Source of the DNA: Hepsetus odoe
Lineage: Eukaryota; Chordata; Actinopteri; Characiformes; Hepsetidae
Direction: 5' to 3'
Length of the DNA: 64,000 nt
Assembly: GCA_017165825.1 (NCBI GenBank)
Contig: CM029369.1
Location: 15,773,994 to 15,837,993 of the forward strand
Position numbers and translations under genes: made by a program. Below the pieces are notes generated by a model. It saw only the letters and a program-made list of their open reading frames with translations, was not told the DNA's origin and did not search any database. This document shows positions 40,701 through 54,800 of this stretch, piece after piece. The stretch's first letter is position 1, and every line of letters begins with the position of its first letter.

Positions 40701-43700
40701 GAGTTTTTCTCTTGTGACTGTTGTACTTTTCCTGAACATGCACAGTAGGGGAAGAGAAGTCAGAAAAAAATGTCAAGCACCACATTTGTGTGCTTCTTCT
40801 GGACAGGGATACCATCAATACACACCCTTCTTCCTGCGTCCTGCTTAATTTGAACTCTTGCTCTGTTCAGGTTGAAATGACCTTCTGGGAACATGTCATT
40901 TAAATGTTGCTCTTCAAAATAGATATTATACTTTTATTCCTTAATATTAGTTATAGAACTAAAATTACTAATGTTGATAGTATTACAACATTATATCTGC
41001 TGTTGATATTATGAGGTGATAAGTAAATGGTGAATAAATGCCATATCCTTTATTTAATGTAAAATAATCCTAAACAGAGGCAAAAAAAAATTATGAAGTG
41101 ATAAATTTAGCTGAACACTGAACTAAAACTGAAAAAATAAAAAATGGCACAAATGTATTAAAGTCTTTTGCTACATTCTAAGTAAAATAGATATCTTTGC
41201 ATTAATATTATATTATTTTCTGTCACAATGTGTATTCTCAAAAGTGGATAAAACATTATGGAGAGTGAGCTTTGGAGAATCTCTTTGTTGCCTGAAGCCT
41301 CTACACTGTTTGCACAATTATAAGGCAAGTGAGTATTTTGAGGATTCATTTTAATCTGGAACAAATACAGTGCTATCAATCAATCCAGAATGTAATAACC
41401 CTGAAACCTGAATGTTTTACAAAGGAAAAATGAATGTTAACATTCTCAGGGGAACAATTATTAGGCAACTTTTAGAGGTTGGCAGTGGGTTTGGGAGTTG
41501 ATTGTGAGTCCACCTTCAAGCTGAAAAGGTCCAACTAGCTCATCCTTAATAATACCAGCCCATACAAGCATCCCACCTCTGAGTTAAAGTGGAGCTCTGT
41601 GCCCGTTACTGATCCAGGCATGGGCACCATCCATCTGCTCCATCAAGAGTCACTCTCATCTGATCACTCCATAAAACCTTTGAAAAATCTGTCTTGAGAT
41701 ATGTCTTGGCCCAGTCTTTACATTTCAGTTTATGTGTTGTGTTCAGTGGCAGTCAGGTTTCAGCCTCCCTTACCTTGTCGCTGAGCACTGAACACCTTGT
41801 ACTTCTGGGCTCCCCAGGTAGGTTGCAGTTCTGGAATATGATAGCACTGGAGGATAATGGCTTCAGGGTAGCGTTTGATTCTTCTCAAATCTTAGACAAA
41901 TGCTGCATCACTCTGAAAAACTTTTTGTAATTTTTGACTTTTCAGAGTCAGTTTTATTTCTTTTTTTGGCATATATTGCCAGAGGATAAGAAGCTGCCTA
42001 ATAATTATGCACACTTTGATATGGGGTGTTGATCTCCTTAGGCCACACCCTCCCTCATTACACATATACCAAATCACCTGATAGGCTTAAATCCGTGCAG
42101 CGGTGGCCTAGTGGTTAGGGCGTGGCCGCATGATCGGAGGATCTGGGGTTCGAACCCTTTCCCAATAGGTTTGAGCAAGGGGCCGTCACGCTCCTCCCTG
42201 CGATGGGCTGGCGACCTGTCCAGGGTGTGTCCCCCGTCCTTCACCCAGTGTGAGCTGGGATGGACTCCAGCACTCCCCCACGACCCCGCTTGGAACAATC
42301 GGCAGAAAATGACTCATGACTGGCTTAAATCCAATTAGCATTCAAGTTTATACAGCTAGGAGTTGGAATATGTGCATAAAAATGATGTTATGGTCAAAAT
42401 ATTCACTTGCCTAATAATTGTGCTCACAGTGTAGCCACAGTTATGGGTAAGAGCACATCATTCTACTTAATCACATGGACAGTGGGAGCTATCCCAGAGG
42501 TGCATATATAAAAATTGCATGTGGGGGCTATAGGGAACAATAAAGTACACCATGCACTCAATTACAAAAGAATAAACAAGCACCTGGCAAATAATAGCTT
42601 AATCCTAATGAACACTTTTGTTCATTGTCATCTTCTTCTTCTTCTTTTGGCTCCATCTTCAACATCCTTATCCTAATATAATCCCCATCTCTCCTCTGGA
42701 CATGTCCAAACCAGTGCAATCTTTTTTCGATAACTTTATCACCTGAACGTCCAGCCTGAGTTGTCCCTCTAATATATTCATTTCTAATCTTCTCCATCCT
42801 TCTCACACCCAACAAAAATCTCAGCATCTTAGACTCTGCCACCTCCAGCTCCTGTATCCAACCCATATTGCATAGCTTGTCTCACTACTTCACTACCTGC
42901 ACTCTCCTCTTCTCCTCTCTTCCACACTCCCTGTTACTCTGAACTGTTGATCCACCAACTTCCTCCACTGTTACTCCCTACATCCTAAACACTCTACTTT
43001 CCTCCCTTTCGTTGACACTCAAGTATTCTGTCTTTGTCCTACTCACTTTTATTCCTCATCTAGAGCATATCAATACCTCTCCAGATTCTACTCCTATGCT
43101 GTTTAACTATGCTCTCCCTTGTCACTACTTTGCAGTCTCCAATCTCCTTCAGACTGATCTTCCTGCAAAGGATATAATCCACCTGTGCATCTTGTTCCAT
43201 TCTTGTATGTCACCCTGTGCTCCTCCCTCTTCTTAAAATAAATATTTACTACAGCCATTTCCATCCTTTTAGCAAAATCTACAGCCTTTTGGCCTTCTGC
43301 ATTCCTCTCCCTAACACCAACCCTACCCATCACATCCTCATCACTTCTGCTTCTTTCACCAACATGTCCACTGAAGTCTGCACCAAACACCACTCTCTCC
43401 CCCCTGGCTAAACTCTCTATCACTTCATCTAACTCACTCCTGAATTCTTCTTTCTCCCCCATCTCACAACCACCTTGTGGGGCAACTTCCAGCTTCAAAC
43501 TCATCACCCTATCTGACTCTCTCTTCACCTCCAAAATGGCCCATTGTATAACTGATGAAATAATTGTAATAACCTAGCAATATAATATACTAACAATAAC
43601 AACTTGAAAATAGTGTGCTATATTGTACACTGTAGATACTAGATATTTTTTTTATCCTTACATTATTATGAATGGGGGCAAAAGTTAAAATTAATGAGAG

Positions 43701-46700
43701 ACAGTAGTTATATCATATCTCCCCTTTTATTTACAGTGGTGTTCTGCATGTATAGGTAATGTTTTCTCCATCACTTTGGAAACGATACATAGCAGAAAAA
43801 TTCTAACACCTATTGCTCTGATAAGGATGAAATCCTTGAGATAAAGAAAAGAAACCAAGCACCATTTTCAAAGTGCAAGGTCAAGGACTTCAGCTTGGTC
43901 AGCATGTCTTTCAGTAGAGCCAAGGGAATACAGGCAGTAATGTCTCACATGCAAAAAACAACCCAGCCTCATATTGCTTTAAAATAGGTTCCATCACTAG
44001 GCAATGTGTCAAACTAGGATTATATTAGTGGAAGAATTTAGACTACTTAGCATGCCTAGATTTCACAAGTCACAGCTACTTAACTAGAAAGAACAGCTTC
44101 ACTTTATCATTTAATCCATCAAAGGCAACATGTGAAAGCAATATGAGGAGCATCCCAGCCTATGTGGAGTTAATTAACAACACCCCTGTTAAAACTGAAA
44201 TATGGTTTCAGAAAAAAAACAGACATACAGTGTTGAAAGAGACCGACATTGTGTTTGCCTTGGTGAATGGTCCACTTCCCCCTTTGCAGAATGAGTGACG
44301 ATGGGGTCTGGTGCAGCCTGAAGCGGGCCTGCAATACTGGCTGTCAGAGAGGCCTTGTCCTGCTGTCAGGCTAGCAGTGCACTCATCGATCACAGTCACA
44401 CCCCCCTCTAGACTAAGTCTCATCCAACACCGGGGGTCCATCCCAAATAAACAGCCCTCTCCGGTGCCTGCATTTGCAGCCTGGGGCTTGCATTCCTGGG
44501 CTTGTGGTTACCACTTTTGAAGTGAAAAAAACCAAGCCTCTCATAGAACCAGTGCACCCTCCTGACCCACTCCTTTCTGAATCCACTATGGAGCTGCTGA
44601 AGGTAAAGCGATAAAGAAGCATTTGGAGAAGCAAACAAGCTTTAAAATTGTGAATAGACTCTGTCTCACAGTGCTTGGGGGGACACTCTTTATATCACTG
44701 ACATTGTCATGTTGAGTTCTTGTCTCCATAATTAATTTAAATGTAAAGATTTGAGGATTTTGTCTTCAACACCAAAAAAATGCAATGTTTTTGAACACAC
44801 ATTGTTATTTAAACTGTGCCTTTCCCACAAGATTCCCCACAGTTGATGCTTGTGTGGTGACTGCATTATTGCTGTGGGGGTTTCTAGGATTTAATTAGTT
44901 TTTGTTACATAAAGTGGAATGATGAGATTTTCAAAAGTCAAATATCTCCTTGGGTGTTTACTGTGAAAGTGCAGCAAGGCAGGAGCCCACAAAGACTCCA
45001 GAAAATAAAAATTCACACTTGAACCTATTTATTAGGGAAGATAGTGAACTTTTCACACCACAAGACTCTTTTGGTTTTGTAACTGGGTTACATGGGAAAC
45101 ACTATTGACCTAAAAATTACACAAAACTTCTGCTAACTTTTGCCATGTTCTATTGTTCATAGGAATCACATTCCCAAACGAACTAAAGAATCATTATTGC
45201 CTTGACCATTTTAAACTTCTAAGCCTTAGACTTCTTACGTTTTAAGTCCATCCTGAAATAATCTTGCCTCAATTTGACCATGGAAAATGTCAGGCCTTAG
45301 TCTATATGCTGGAAAATGCTTTAGGGTCAGTGGAAAAGCAGCTAGAAAAATACTCGAGGAGTGAGTGTCTCCTAACTTTAAATTGATAGAAAAACCAAAT
45401 GCAATGAGTCAGAGGTACAATAATGGCTTCCATCTGGGACCTGACCCTAGTTTATGAAGGATAATTCCAGCATTAAAAGCCCAAAGCAAACCTGGCAATG
45501 ACTGCACTCTGAAGAACAAAGTCACTATCGTGATGTATTGAGCAGTGTGTCCCGCATAGGTGTCAAACAATTACCATAATGAAGGAGAGACACGAATAAC
45601 CTGCCCTACAGTCCAAGGCCATGAGTCAAAGCCTGACTAATACAATCTGGTCCTAATGGGGTTGAAAACATCTGAGGAGGCATAGTGACAGTGAAGTGAG
45701 TAAACCCAACAACCAAGTCACTGTTACCTTTAACGCACACTCTCATTCACCCCATATCCTCCCTGACTACAGCTAAATGCCAGCCAACATAACATTCATG
45801 GGTCAGGAGAGATTGGATCAGCTCGGAAATCATACAACAAAGCAATACCCCAGCACAGCATTCCTCAGCAAGCCAGCTCAGCAAACAATCTGAAATCATT
45901 GAAACTTACTTCTGTGGCAACTCTTTTTTTCCTGTGCTTCTTTAGTGGGTCAGCATAAATGATAGCACTTGGTATAAATGCCGGCCCTCTTGTTCCAAAA
46001 GTGGAGGAGATCAAGGACATTATTCTGAGAGCTGTTACTGAAGAATATGCACAACACAAACATGCTTTAGAGGCAGAGCCTCTTTATCACAAGGAAGCTT
46101 TGCTTATTCCAAATCGAGTACAACACACACAACTACACACATATAATCTTTCAGTCACAAGTATAACTTCTTCAGATGATTTACTGAGAGGGTGCAACTA
46201 AGTGTTATGGCAACCAGCTAAGTCTGACAGAGAGCAAACCAGTACTTAGCGAAGCCAATCTCCTGTGTTTAACATGTAACATGTGTTTTCACAGATTCCA
46301 GTCAAACATACTCAAAGTCTGCTTTCTGTTTAATCACACAATCTATGTGTTAATCAACAACATACAGGAAGGAGCAGATTTAGTTGATCTGTAGCTATTA
46401 TCTGTCTATGAGCTTTGGTTGGGAACTAAGAGTAACCAGGCCATTCCCTAATAAAGCCAAGTGAATATTTATCCCTCAACTTTGAGCAAAAACAGGCCTG
46501 GTCAGAAGCCCCATTTGGTCTTCTCATTACTGCAAATAGCCCCAGCAGTCTTGAACGAGGAAGAAACCTGAAAGCACTGGAAGCCCAACAAGCAGACCAT
46601 CTCTCACTCTGTTTTTCATTCCATGTGGGAGCACTTTCACAATTGCAAGGCTTTGCCATTGTTTAGTTGTAATGATGTGGACCGTCAGCAGTAGGGTGAC

Positions 46701-48160
46701 ATGTGGTGATGTCTTGACAACGTACATGAGCGCTGCAAGTTTGTCCGAGTGGGAACAGAGGGGAAAGCATTTAGAGAGACGGTGGAGAGTGATAGAAAAC
46801 ACGTGGCTTGTGATTGACGCCTAGGCATGCAAAAAAACAGTCTTTGATCCTCTAGCCAGGACCATCAGCCAAAGGGACAGAGGACCGCCATTCCAACCAC
46901 CTCACAGAGTATCAATGGGGACACAAATGGAAAAAATGACAGAAACCCTGGGCTCCTCCTTCTAGCACATGTTTCAGTGTGGATCCTCAGCATTATTCTA
47001 CTGTGAGCATTGCTACTACATCTTGTGGTTATACTTTTCAGCATTGATTCTTCTAGGTACACTTGCACAAAGACAGGGATTCTGATTATAGTCGGTGTGT
47101 GATCAACCAATTTTACCAAACAGGTGCTGATGATCATCAATGTCACACGGAGGTTGAAACACAGTCATGTCTGGAACAACCTACCAGCAGAGTTCCTTCA
47201 AAAACTGTGTGCAAGTGTACCTAGAAGAATTGATGCTGTTTTGAAGGCAAAGGGTGGTCACACCAAATATTGATTTGATTTAGATTTCTCTTGTGTTCAT
47301 TCACTGCATTTTGTTGATTGATGAAAATAAATTATTAACACTTCCATTTCTAAAAGCATTCTTTGTTTACAGCATTTTTTCACACCTGCCTAAAACTTTT
47401 GCACAGTACTGTATATCAGTCAGACCAAAATGTCATATTAACAGAAGAGAGGCCCAAGCTCATTATGAAGGACTCAATGTCATTATGTCTGCTGCGCTGA
47501 ACATAAAACTAGTCAAACTTTAGGGCAAGAGGTATTTAGGACTTAACAAATAACATGTGAGAATTAATGAGCTCAACTAATATGAAACAAACGAAAGGTG
47601 GCCTCCTCCTGAGCTGACTCCAAACATTACAAAACTCACAGTCTTTAACACCATCAGGCGCCAGTGCACAAAGTGGAACTGGCACAAAGTGCTCATGAGA
47701 AATACATTAAGATTACTCCATAACACAACCCATCTTACATGTTCAGAAAGGAGGATCTAGGCTCTAAAGCAGTTAATGGACACCTTTTGTTTGACATAGA
47801 GACCCAGTCTCTTCGATGTAACTTCAATGTAAGAAGTACTTGTCATTACTTGTAAATCAGGGCATGAAAGCCTGCGGCAGCGCATCAGTAAACAATATCT
47901 GTGCTTAAATCTCCTTGAAAAGTAAGAATAGTGTCAGTCTGCATTACACATACTCCTCCAGCCCAGCGCCTTTCATCCAGTGAGGCTTTAAGGGCTTGTT
48001 AAAATAACCCATTGCGCTTTCTTCAGCAGCATTAATAAGATCTGATAACTAATCAGGGATAGCAAGCATGGGGATTGTATATCCCGGTAAATCCAGAAGG
48101 AATGTAAACCATTGTGGGTCCCAAAGCAGCGCTGTAGCAGCTGTGAACATGGGAAGTGTG

Positions 48161-48209
<49 letters not shown>

Positions 48210-50388
48210 CCGGATGATATGCTCCTTTTATTTGCTTTTTTAAGATCAAATTAGGGTTAAAAGAATTTCACACAGATCTTGGATAGTTCATGTGCTCCAT
48301 TTCATTATGAAAACAGCTTAGACTTTCAAATCACCTACTAACTTGCGCAAAGATGAACTGGCAATACAGCCAAAGTCAAAAAGTAAAGGAACAACAGCAT
48401 TAAGCTGAAACATTTCCACATCTGCAGTTACCATTTAACTCTGTCTTGATAGATAATAAAAAAAACAAAAGACTGAAAAACCAGTTAAGACTCCAGGTTA
48501 ATTTCTCTACTGATGCCAAGAATAATAGTAGCCTTCAAATTGCCCTGCCAGCAGCCACAGCCACCCATTCCCACACACAAACACACACATATACTTTATC
48601 TAAACAAATAATTGGTGGAAATGTAGCTGATGTCAGGACATTATGAACTTCAACACTATCACATATCACTTGTGACCTATATCAAATATCATTATACCAC
48701 AAGTGCTTAAAACATGTCTGTGCATATATTACAAACATAAAAATATTTTGGAAAAACACTTCTTCAATACAGAGTCAAAGCTGCCCTTATGACAGTGTGC
48801 TACACCTCAAAATATCAGATAGAGCGACACTCAGGCTCCCTGCAGTAATCAATCCGTTAACACAGCAGGCCTGCAGAGTGATCGCTGCGTTAGGCCCTTC
48901 CCCTACAAATGTGGCTATGAGGACGGAGGTGCAGCTGTCACACTCTGGTAATACAAGCCCTTATTAGTGTCCATTAGCCGGTGCCGAAACTAATAAGAGA
49001 TTGTCAAATACATCTCAACATTCACACAAACTCCACACAAACAGTGGAACATAGTAAATGATGATTTTAATGGAAAGCAAAGGAAGAATTGCAGTAATAT
49101 GTCATTATCAGTTGCTCCATAAACTGGTCAGAAGGACGATACACACTGGTCTAGTTTTTAAATTACTATAGGCAGTAATTCATTCCATCATCTGGCTTTT
49201 TCAAATAGTCACTCATTTACTTATTCTCTCACCTATTTGCAGTCATTCACTCACTCTGTCTAGTTGCCTGTCATTATTACTTACATCAAAGTAACACAAT
49301 TAATCACTTTTCGGGTGCCTAGTTCTACACGGCGCAAATAGCTATTGGGACCAATAAATTGTTTGGAGGAGTCACCTTCAGAAGCATCAGTCTCCAGCCA
49401 AACCACAGGCTAGAATACTGGCAAGCAAAAATGCATGACCACGCACAACTATTTGAAATGTATGGTCAGGGCTCAGACATCAGAATTTGCATTTAGTTTC
49501 ACTGGAAGAGTAATTCTGGCTGATCCTACAGTTCATTCCACTCGTGGCGTAAGATGAGAAAAGGGAAAAATCACTTGTGTTTTATATGATTTGCATTTGA
49601 TGAATAATAAGGAGAAAACAGTCCTTCCTAGAACTCTAAATTAAGTCAAACATAAAATAAAAAAATTTTACATTAACAGTAATACAGTAAAATGCAGTAA
49701 TACAGTTAATACTATTATTAAAATAATAGGGAAAAGGTATTAAAAGGCATATATATTAAATAGTTTTTATTAAAGACAGTAAAAATAGATGCTTTATTAT
49801 ACATTTTCATCCTTTCAGTACAATGTTGAAATAAATAATCAATGATGTAAAAACAAATTAAAATATTATTTAAAAAAATAATCATATTGAATATATACAG
49901 TACTGTGCGAAAGTTTTAGGCAGGTGTGAAAAAATGCCATAAACAAAGATAAACAATGAATGCTTTCAGAAATATAAATAATGATTGTTTATTTGTTGTT
50001 TATTTTTATAAATTTACAAAATGCAAAGTGAGCGAACAAAAGAAAAATCTAAATCAGATCAATATTTGGTGTTTCTACCTTTTGCCTTCAAACCAGCATC
50101 AATTCTTCTGGCCCCCACAGAGCCCTGATCTCAACATCATCCAGTGTGTCTGGATTACATGAAGCGACAGAAGGATGTGAGGAAACCTACATCCACAGAA
50201 GATCTGTGTTTAGTTCTCCAAGATGTTTGGAACAACCTACCAGCCGAGTTCCTTCAAAAACTGTGTGCAAGTGTACCTAAAATAATTGATGCTGTTTTGA
50301 AGGCAAAGGGTGGTCAGACCAAATATTGATTTGATTTAGATTTCTCTTTTGTTCAGCATTTTTTCCACACCTTTTGCAAAGTACTGTA

Positions 50389-50467
<79 letters not shown>

Positions 50468-51830
50468 GAGAAATCAACATGATTTTTTTATTTTAAAAAA
50501 TTATATATATTCGTTCATAAGAATGAAAATGAATTCATCCAAATGTAATAAATCTAATAAAAATAATAAAACTGAAAGATACAGTAAAGTAAAGTAAAGT
50601 AAAGTAAAGTAAAAGCATAAAAAGCTAGAACTAAACAAGTAAATAAGAAATCAAAAAATGATTTCTTTACATTTATTTTAAAGCTTTCTGTTCCACTTTA
50701 ACTTATTTGAAAAACTAGGTGGTCAGATTCATAAGCTGCCATGTTCTATGTAATTTAACATACCTAGAAGTAAATACTGTTGAAAATCTGATCTCTCATT
50801 TTAATGTTCTGATCTCAAACACACGTCTTCATTGCTCAACAAAAATGAATGAATTTGCCTTGCTATTCCAGTATGTTTGGAGGGGACTGTTATATTGTGT
50901 TATACAATATTATATCATATGAAAACCCTATTCTTAAAGTGGCAGTTTTAAGTTTGTGGTTCATGGCCCTTTTACAACTCCCATCAACCAATTACATGCT
51001 CAATAATAGTAAAAGTTAAGGCAGTGTGCTGGTCATGTTCAAGTTCCACATTGCACTAAACAGAAAAACACTTTCCCCCCCAGTTCAACAACATCCATCT
51101 ACATAGCAACAGTATGCTGAAATGGAAGCCAAAAATCTCATCATTTTCTCATCACATATGGGAGTTAGTGTTTCAGACAGGGTCTTGATCAAAACGCGCT
51201 CATAGCCCCTTCAGCAGCTGTTGCATATATACGATTCCTATCTCAATTTCCAAGGCAGGCTCACACATGTACAGAAACTCTTCAAATTGAATGGCCTCCA
51301 ATCATCAATACTCACATATCCATGAGCAATGCAGAGCACAAAACAACATACCAAAAATCCCAAACATCTCAATGCCCAGTTGGAGTGGAGAGGAGGCACA
51401 CAGAGCTCTTCATGAGCTGTGGTGATTTCTCTTGGGAGGCAGCTTAACTCAAATAATACCACAGACAGGGCTGAGTCTTTGACAAGCCAGCTGCCAGCCA
51501 ATTTATTATCGGCCCTCTCAACCACAGTTCCTCTCACAATCATACATGCCAGCCAAAATACACAGCTTAGTATTCACACTCTAAAACAGCTCTGGCTATA
51601 ATGAACTTCCAAACAAACTTTCATTTCTTACTTTATCAGATGTTCTTAAACTAAAGTGGCAAACAAAACACCATACATGCACCTCTGTTTTAGATCCCTC
51701 AATCAAAATGGGTAGAAAAAAAAAAATAAATAATAAAACATAATATATCTTAATCTATACATTACAATACCAAACCGCCATAGAAATGTGCAGTTGATTT
51801 CTGGAAACTCTCAGACACCTGAACACATGT

Positions 51831-51866
<36 letters not shown>

Positions 51867-54800
51867 ACACTCTAAGACCCTCCCGCCCACTGTCCTTGAA
51901 TGCCAAATACACATCTTTTCCATGTGTCTTCTGAAGAGGTGATACACAGGAGTGTTTCACAAGCTTAACTGCTTCAAGCTGCTCTTAGTGAGTGTCTATA
52001 CCACAGATCTATTCCCTCCTCTACTGGACAGAGTGCTCATGTTCTTCTCTCCCAAGCACACAACCGCCATGGATGACAGATCAGAGGGGTGTCTATATCA
52101 CTGTGAGAAAAAAATGTTATATTTTTGCTCTCTAAGTAGAGGACAAACTCACCTCTCCCAAGAGTTGAGAAACATTTACATTCTCAGCTAAACAACCAAC
52201 CCCAGTTTGGTGTTCCAGAAAATGAATAAATGAGCAGAATAAACAAATGAACGGAATTCTAGCAATAGATTCTGCTCTACCATTTACAGCTTTGTCCACA
52301 GGATTGGCGCTAGTACATTACACTGATGAACAGGAGAAAATGGTCCGTGAAATGAAAGGCACTGCAAGGGAAAAAGAGGGTGAGAAGAAGAGGAAAGAGA
52401 GACTGTACCTTGACAGGTGACACCCCGGTCCTCGTAACCAATGTTACACAGGCATTTTCCAATGGGTACCAGCCATTCACCCTCTGTGCTACAGTACATT
52501 TTGGGTAGATCCTCCTCCTTGGAGTTGTTGACGCAGGAGCCTCTCACTTCTACTAATGACTGAGTGTCCATCGGCACAGTGTCAGGGAACATCGCCAGGT
52601 TCCTCACTGTGAAAGGGCATTTCTTAAAGTACACTCGTACCGACACCAGAGCCACACAGGCCCCCACGTCCTGGAAAGCCAAGTAAAAGCCTTTTTTAGT
52701 GATGGGACCCACCTCACGCACTTCTGTGTTGAGTTTAAGGATGCGATCACCCAGGTCCATCTGCGTAAAGCTCTCATCAGCTGCAATGGTGTCTATTTTA
52801 GAGAACTGGTGCTCACGGAACTTGCTGCCCTGGTCCTCATCTGTCTCCAGGTAGTGCAAGTTAAAAGTCTCTTTGCAGGTCCCCAAAACAAGGGGGATAC
52901 TGTTGCAGTCTCTCAAGGTGAACTTGAGCTCCACATAGATCTTCTGGGCAGAGTTACGTGGGATCCAGTTGGTCCTTAGCCAGTTGTTCTGGCTGTACTC
53001 CATGACATTACACACCTGGAAAGTCCGAATAGGTGTGTAGTGCTCATCCACTCCACTTATCTCCTCCCACTGAGCAAAAAAGAAAGGAAACATGTAACAC
53101 TGTAACACTAGCTTATAAATATGCAACCACTTCAAAAAGAAAACAAAAAAAAACAAGACCAATGTAAATCACCCAGGCACCGTATATTTTTCCATCACAG
53201 TGACATTTAGAATAATGAATGGCTTCAAATGAATTTTCCTGTATTCATTTGATTAATGTGTAACATAATGAATAGGCCCCAGCACTCAGGGTAGTCTCTG
53301 TTGCAAGGGCCAAATGAATCAGAATCGCTTCATCATGAAAGAGTGCTTTGTCATATATGGTGTCCCACTGTCACACTGTAGCCAGAATAGGCCTACAGGT
53401 TTAGTATTCAAAAAGAAGAAAACATTATGAACTGAGAAACTGTGCTTCCTATTATAATCAAAGAAAACTGTCTGGCCTTACTTTTTTATCAAAGTTTATA
53501 AAAGCCCTTTGGTGAAGTCAAGACACCCCCGTTAGTGGCCACGAGTTCTTCATTACCAGGCAGAAGAAGTGTGGCCTCAGACTGAAGAGTTGTCTATTTG
53601 TGTTTCATCTATGGCAGTGGTTAATGAAACACCCAAGAAAGAGTTTGAAGAGTTTTATTTTCACATGAGCTTGTTCACAAAAGCTTAGATGAGCTCTTTA
53701 GAATTTATATTCACTATTTTTTTTCAGAAGCTTCACATGATGGCCACTCTGTAAGCAAAAGTGGTCAAAGACACTGATTAAATACACAAATGCAGAAATA
53801 TGCTACACCCTAGCGTCAATATTTTATGCTTCTTCCCTTCAGAAAAGGGAACAGGGTAATTAAAAAAACAAATATGACAATGATCATTCTCTATTAAATA
53901 ACAGCTTTTACATGTTTTTAGTTTTAATTTGCTGCATGTTTGGTGAGAATATTTTGACATGCAAATGAGATATTTCAACTTAAATAAAAATTTGTACATT
54001 TTTGATGGTAAAATGAAAAAGCTAAAACCATTATAAAGAGAAGCTCCAGAGAAAAGATTTTAAAGCATACATGGCTTACATATTTTCATTGATTAATAAG
54101 AAAGTACTGTATATTACTAATAGTGATTGTAGTAGTATGTAGTACTAGTACTGGCCTTTAAAAGTACTAGTATTGTTATCACATATTTCCAAGTCATTTT
54201 AATAACACTCAAGCTATGAACAACACATTAATAAATCAAAAAAGAATTGAAAGATGCTGATAATGGACCTCAAAAATGTACTGCCCAGCACAACCCCAGA
54301 AGCCAAGCTATTTTAGTAAGATTCTCCAGAAAATATGTTTCTCAATTACAGTACAAAACACGTTTCGATTATAGTTTTGAGATTTTTATGATAATATTTC
54401 AAGAAAAAAATACTCTAAAAAAGAGTTTCTTGACTCCTGAGTTTTTTTGTTCTCATTTTAATTGATTAGGGTATTCAAAATATTCATACATCTCAGTTGA
54501 TCTCAGTTTCCTTAATATGCAACCTTTAAGCAGCTATTTTTTCAATAATGGCAGATTCTCAATAACAAATTTCAGTCAGCCTCATTATTAGCATAATAGT
54601 CATCAGCATAATACATTTACTTAAGTTGCGATTTAAGTAAATGCATTATGGTTCACCAAAATATATTATAACATCACTTTATTAACAATAAATGGCAGCG
54701 GTTTCTAAACTTGACTCCTCTAATTATCTTGATTAATGTCAGGTTTTCTTTCCTTCTTCAGCAATCCAGCTTGGACTCTAGACTGGGGGCTTAAAGTCTT

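Larger units (their letters stand above)
21523..52408 (-). other. epha3: epha3 intron 3 (30.9 kb, repeat-rich)
   Basis: The largest intron in the window lies between the ligand-binding exon and the EGF-like exon; a very long intron at this position also fits EPHA3 in other vertebrates, as I recall. It holds almost all of the recognisable mobile elements and microsatellites, listed separately, and several GC-richer blocks that could be conserved regulatory sequence. The unlisted stretches (for example 21.6-23.4, 25.0-28.1, 34.1-36.7, 37.5-41.3, 43.6-47.0 and 50.7-51.8 kb) show no gene. Confidence 0.9.

Noticed and set aside
43103..43534. A host gene encoding an endonuclease-like protein
   Set aside because: The translation is the AP-endonuclease domain of a LINE, followed on the same strand by its reverse-transcriptase tail with the middle deleted.
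50144..50329. A small intact gene with MKRQKDVRKP
   Set aside because: It is the C-terminus of a Tc1 transposase inside inverted ends, shifted out of frame with the preceding DDE region.
52604..52786. Second open frame inside exon 3
   Set aside because: It is an overlapping frame of the ligand-binding exon with no independent support.
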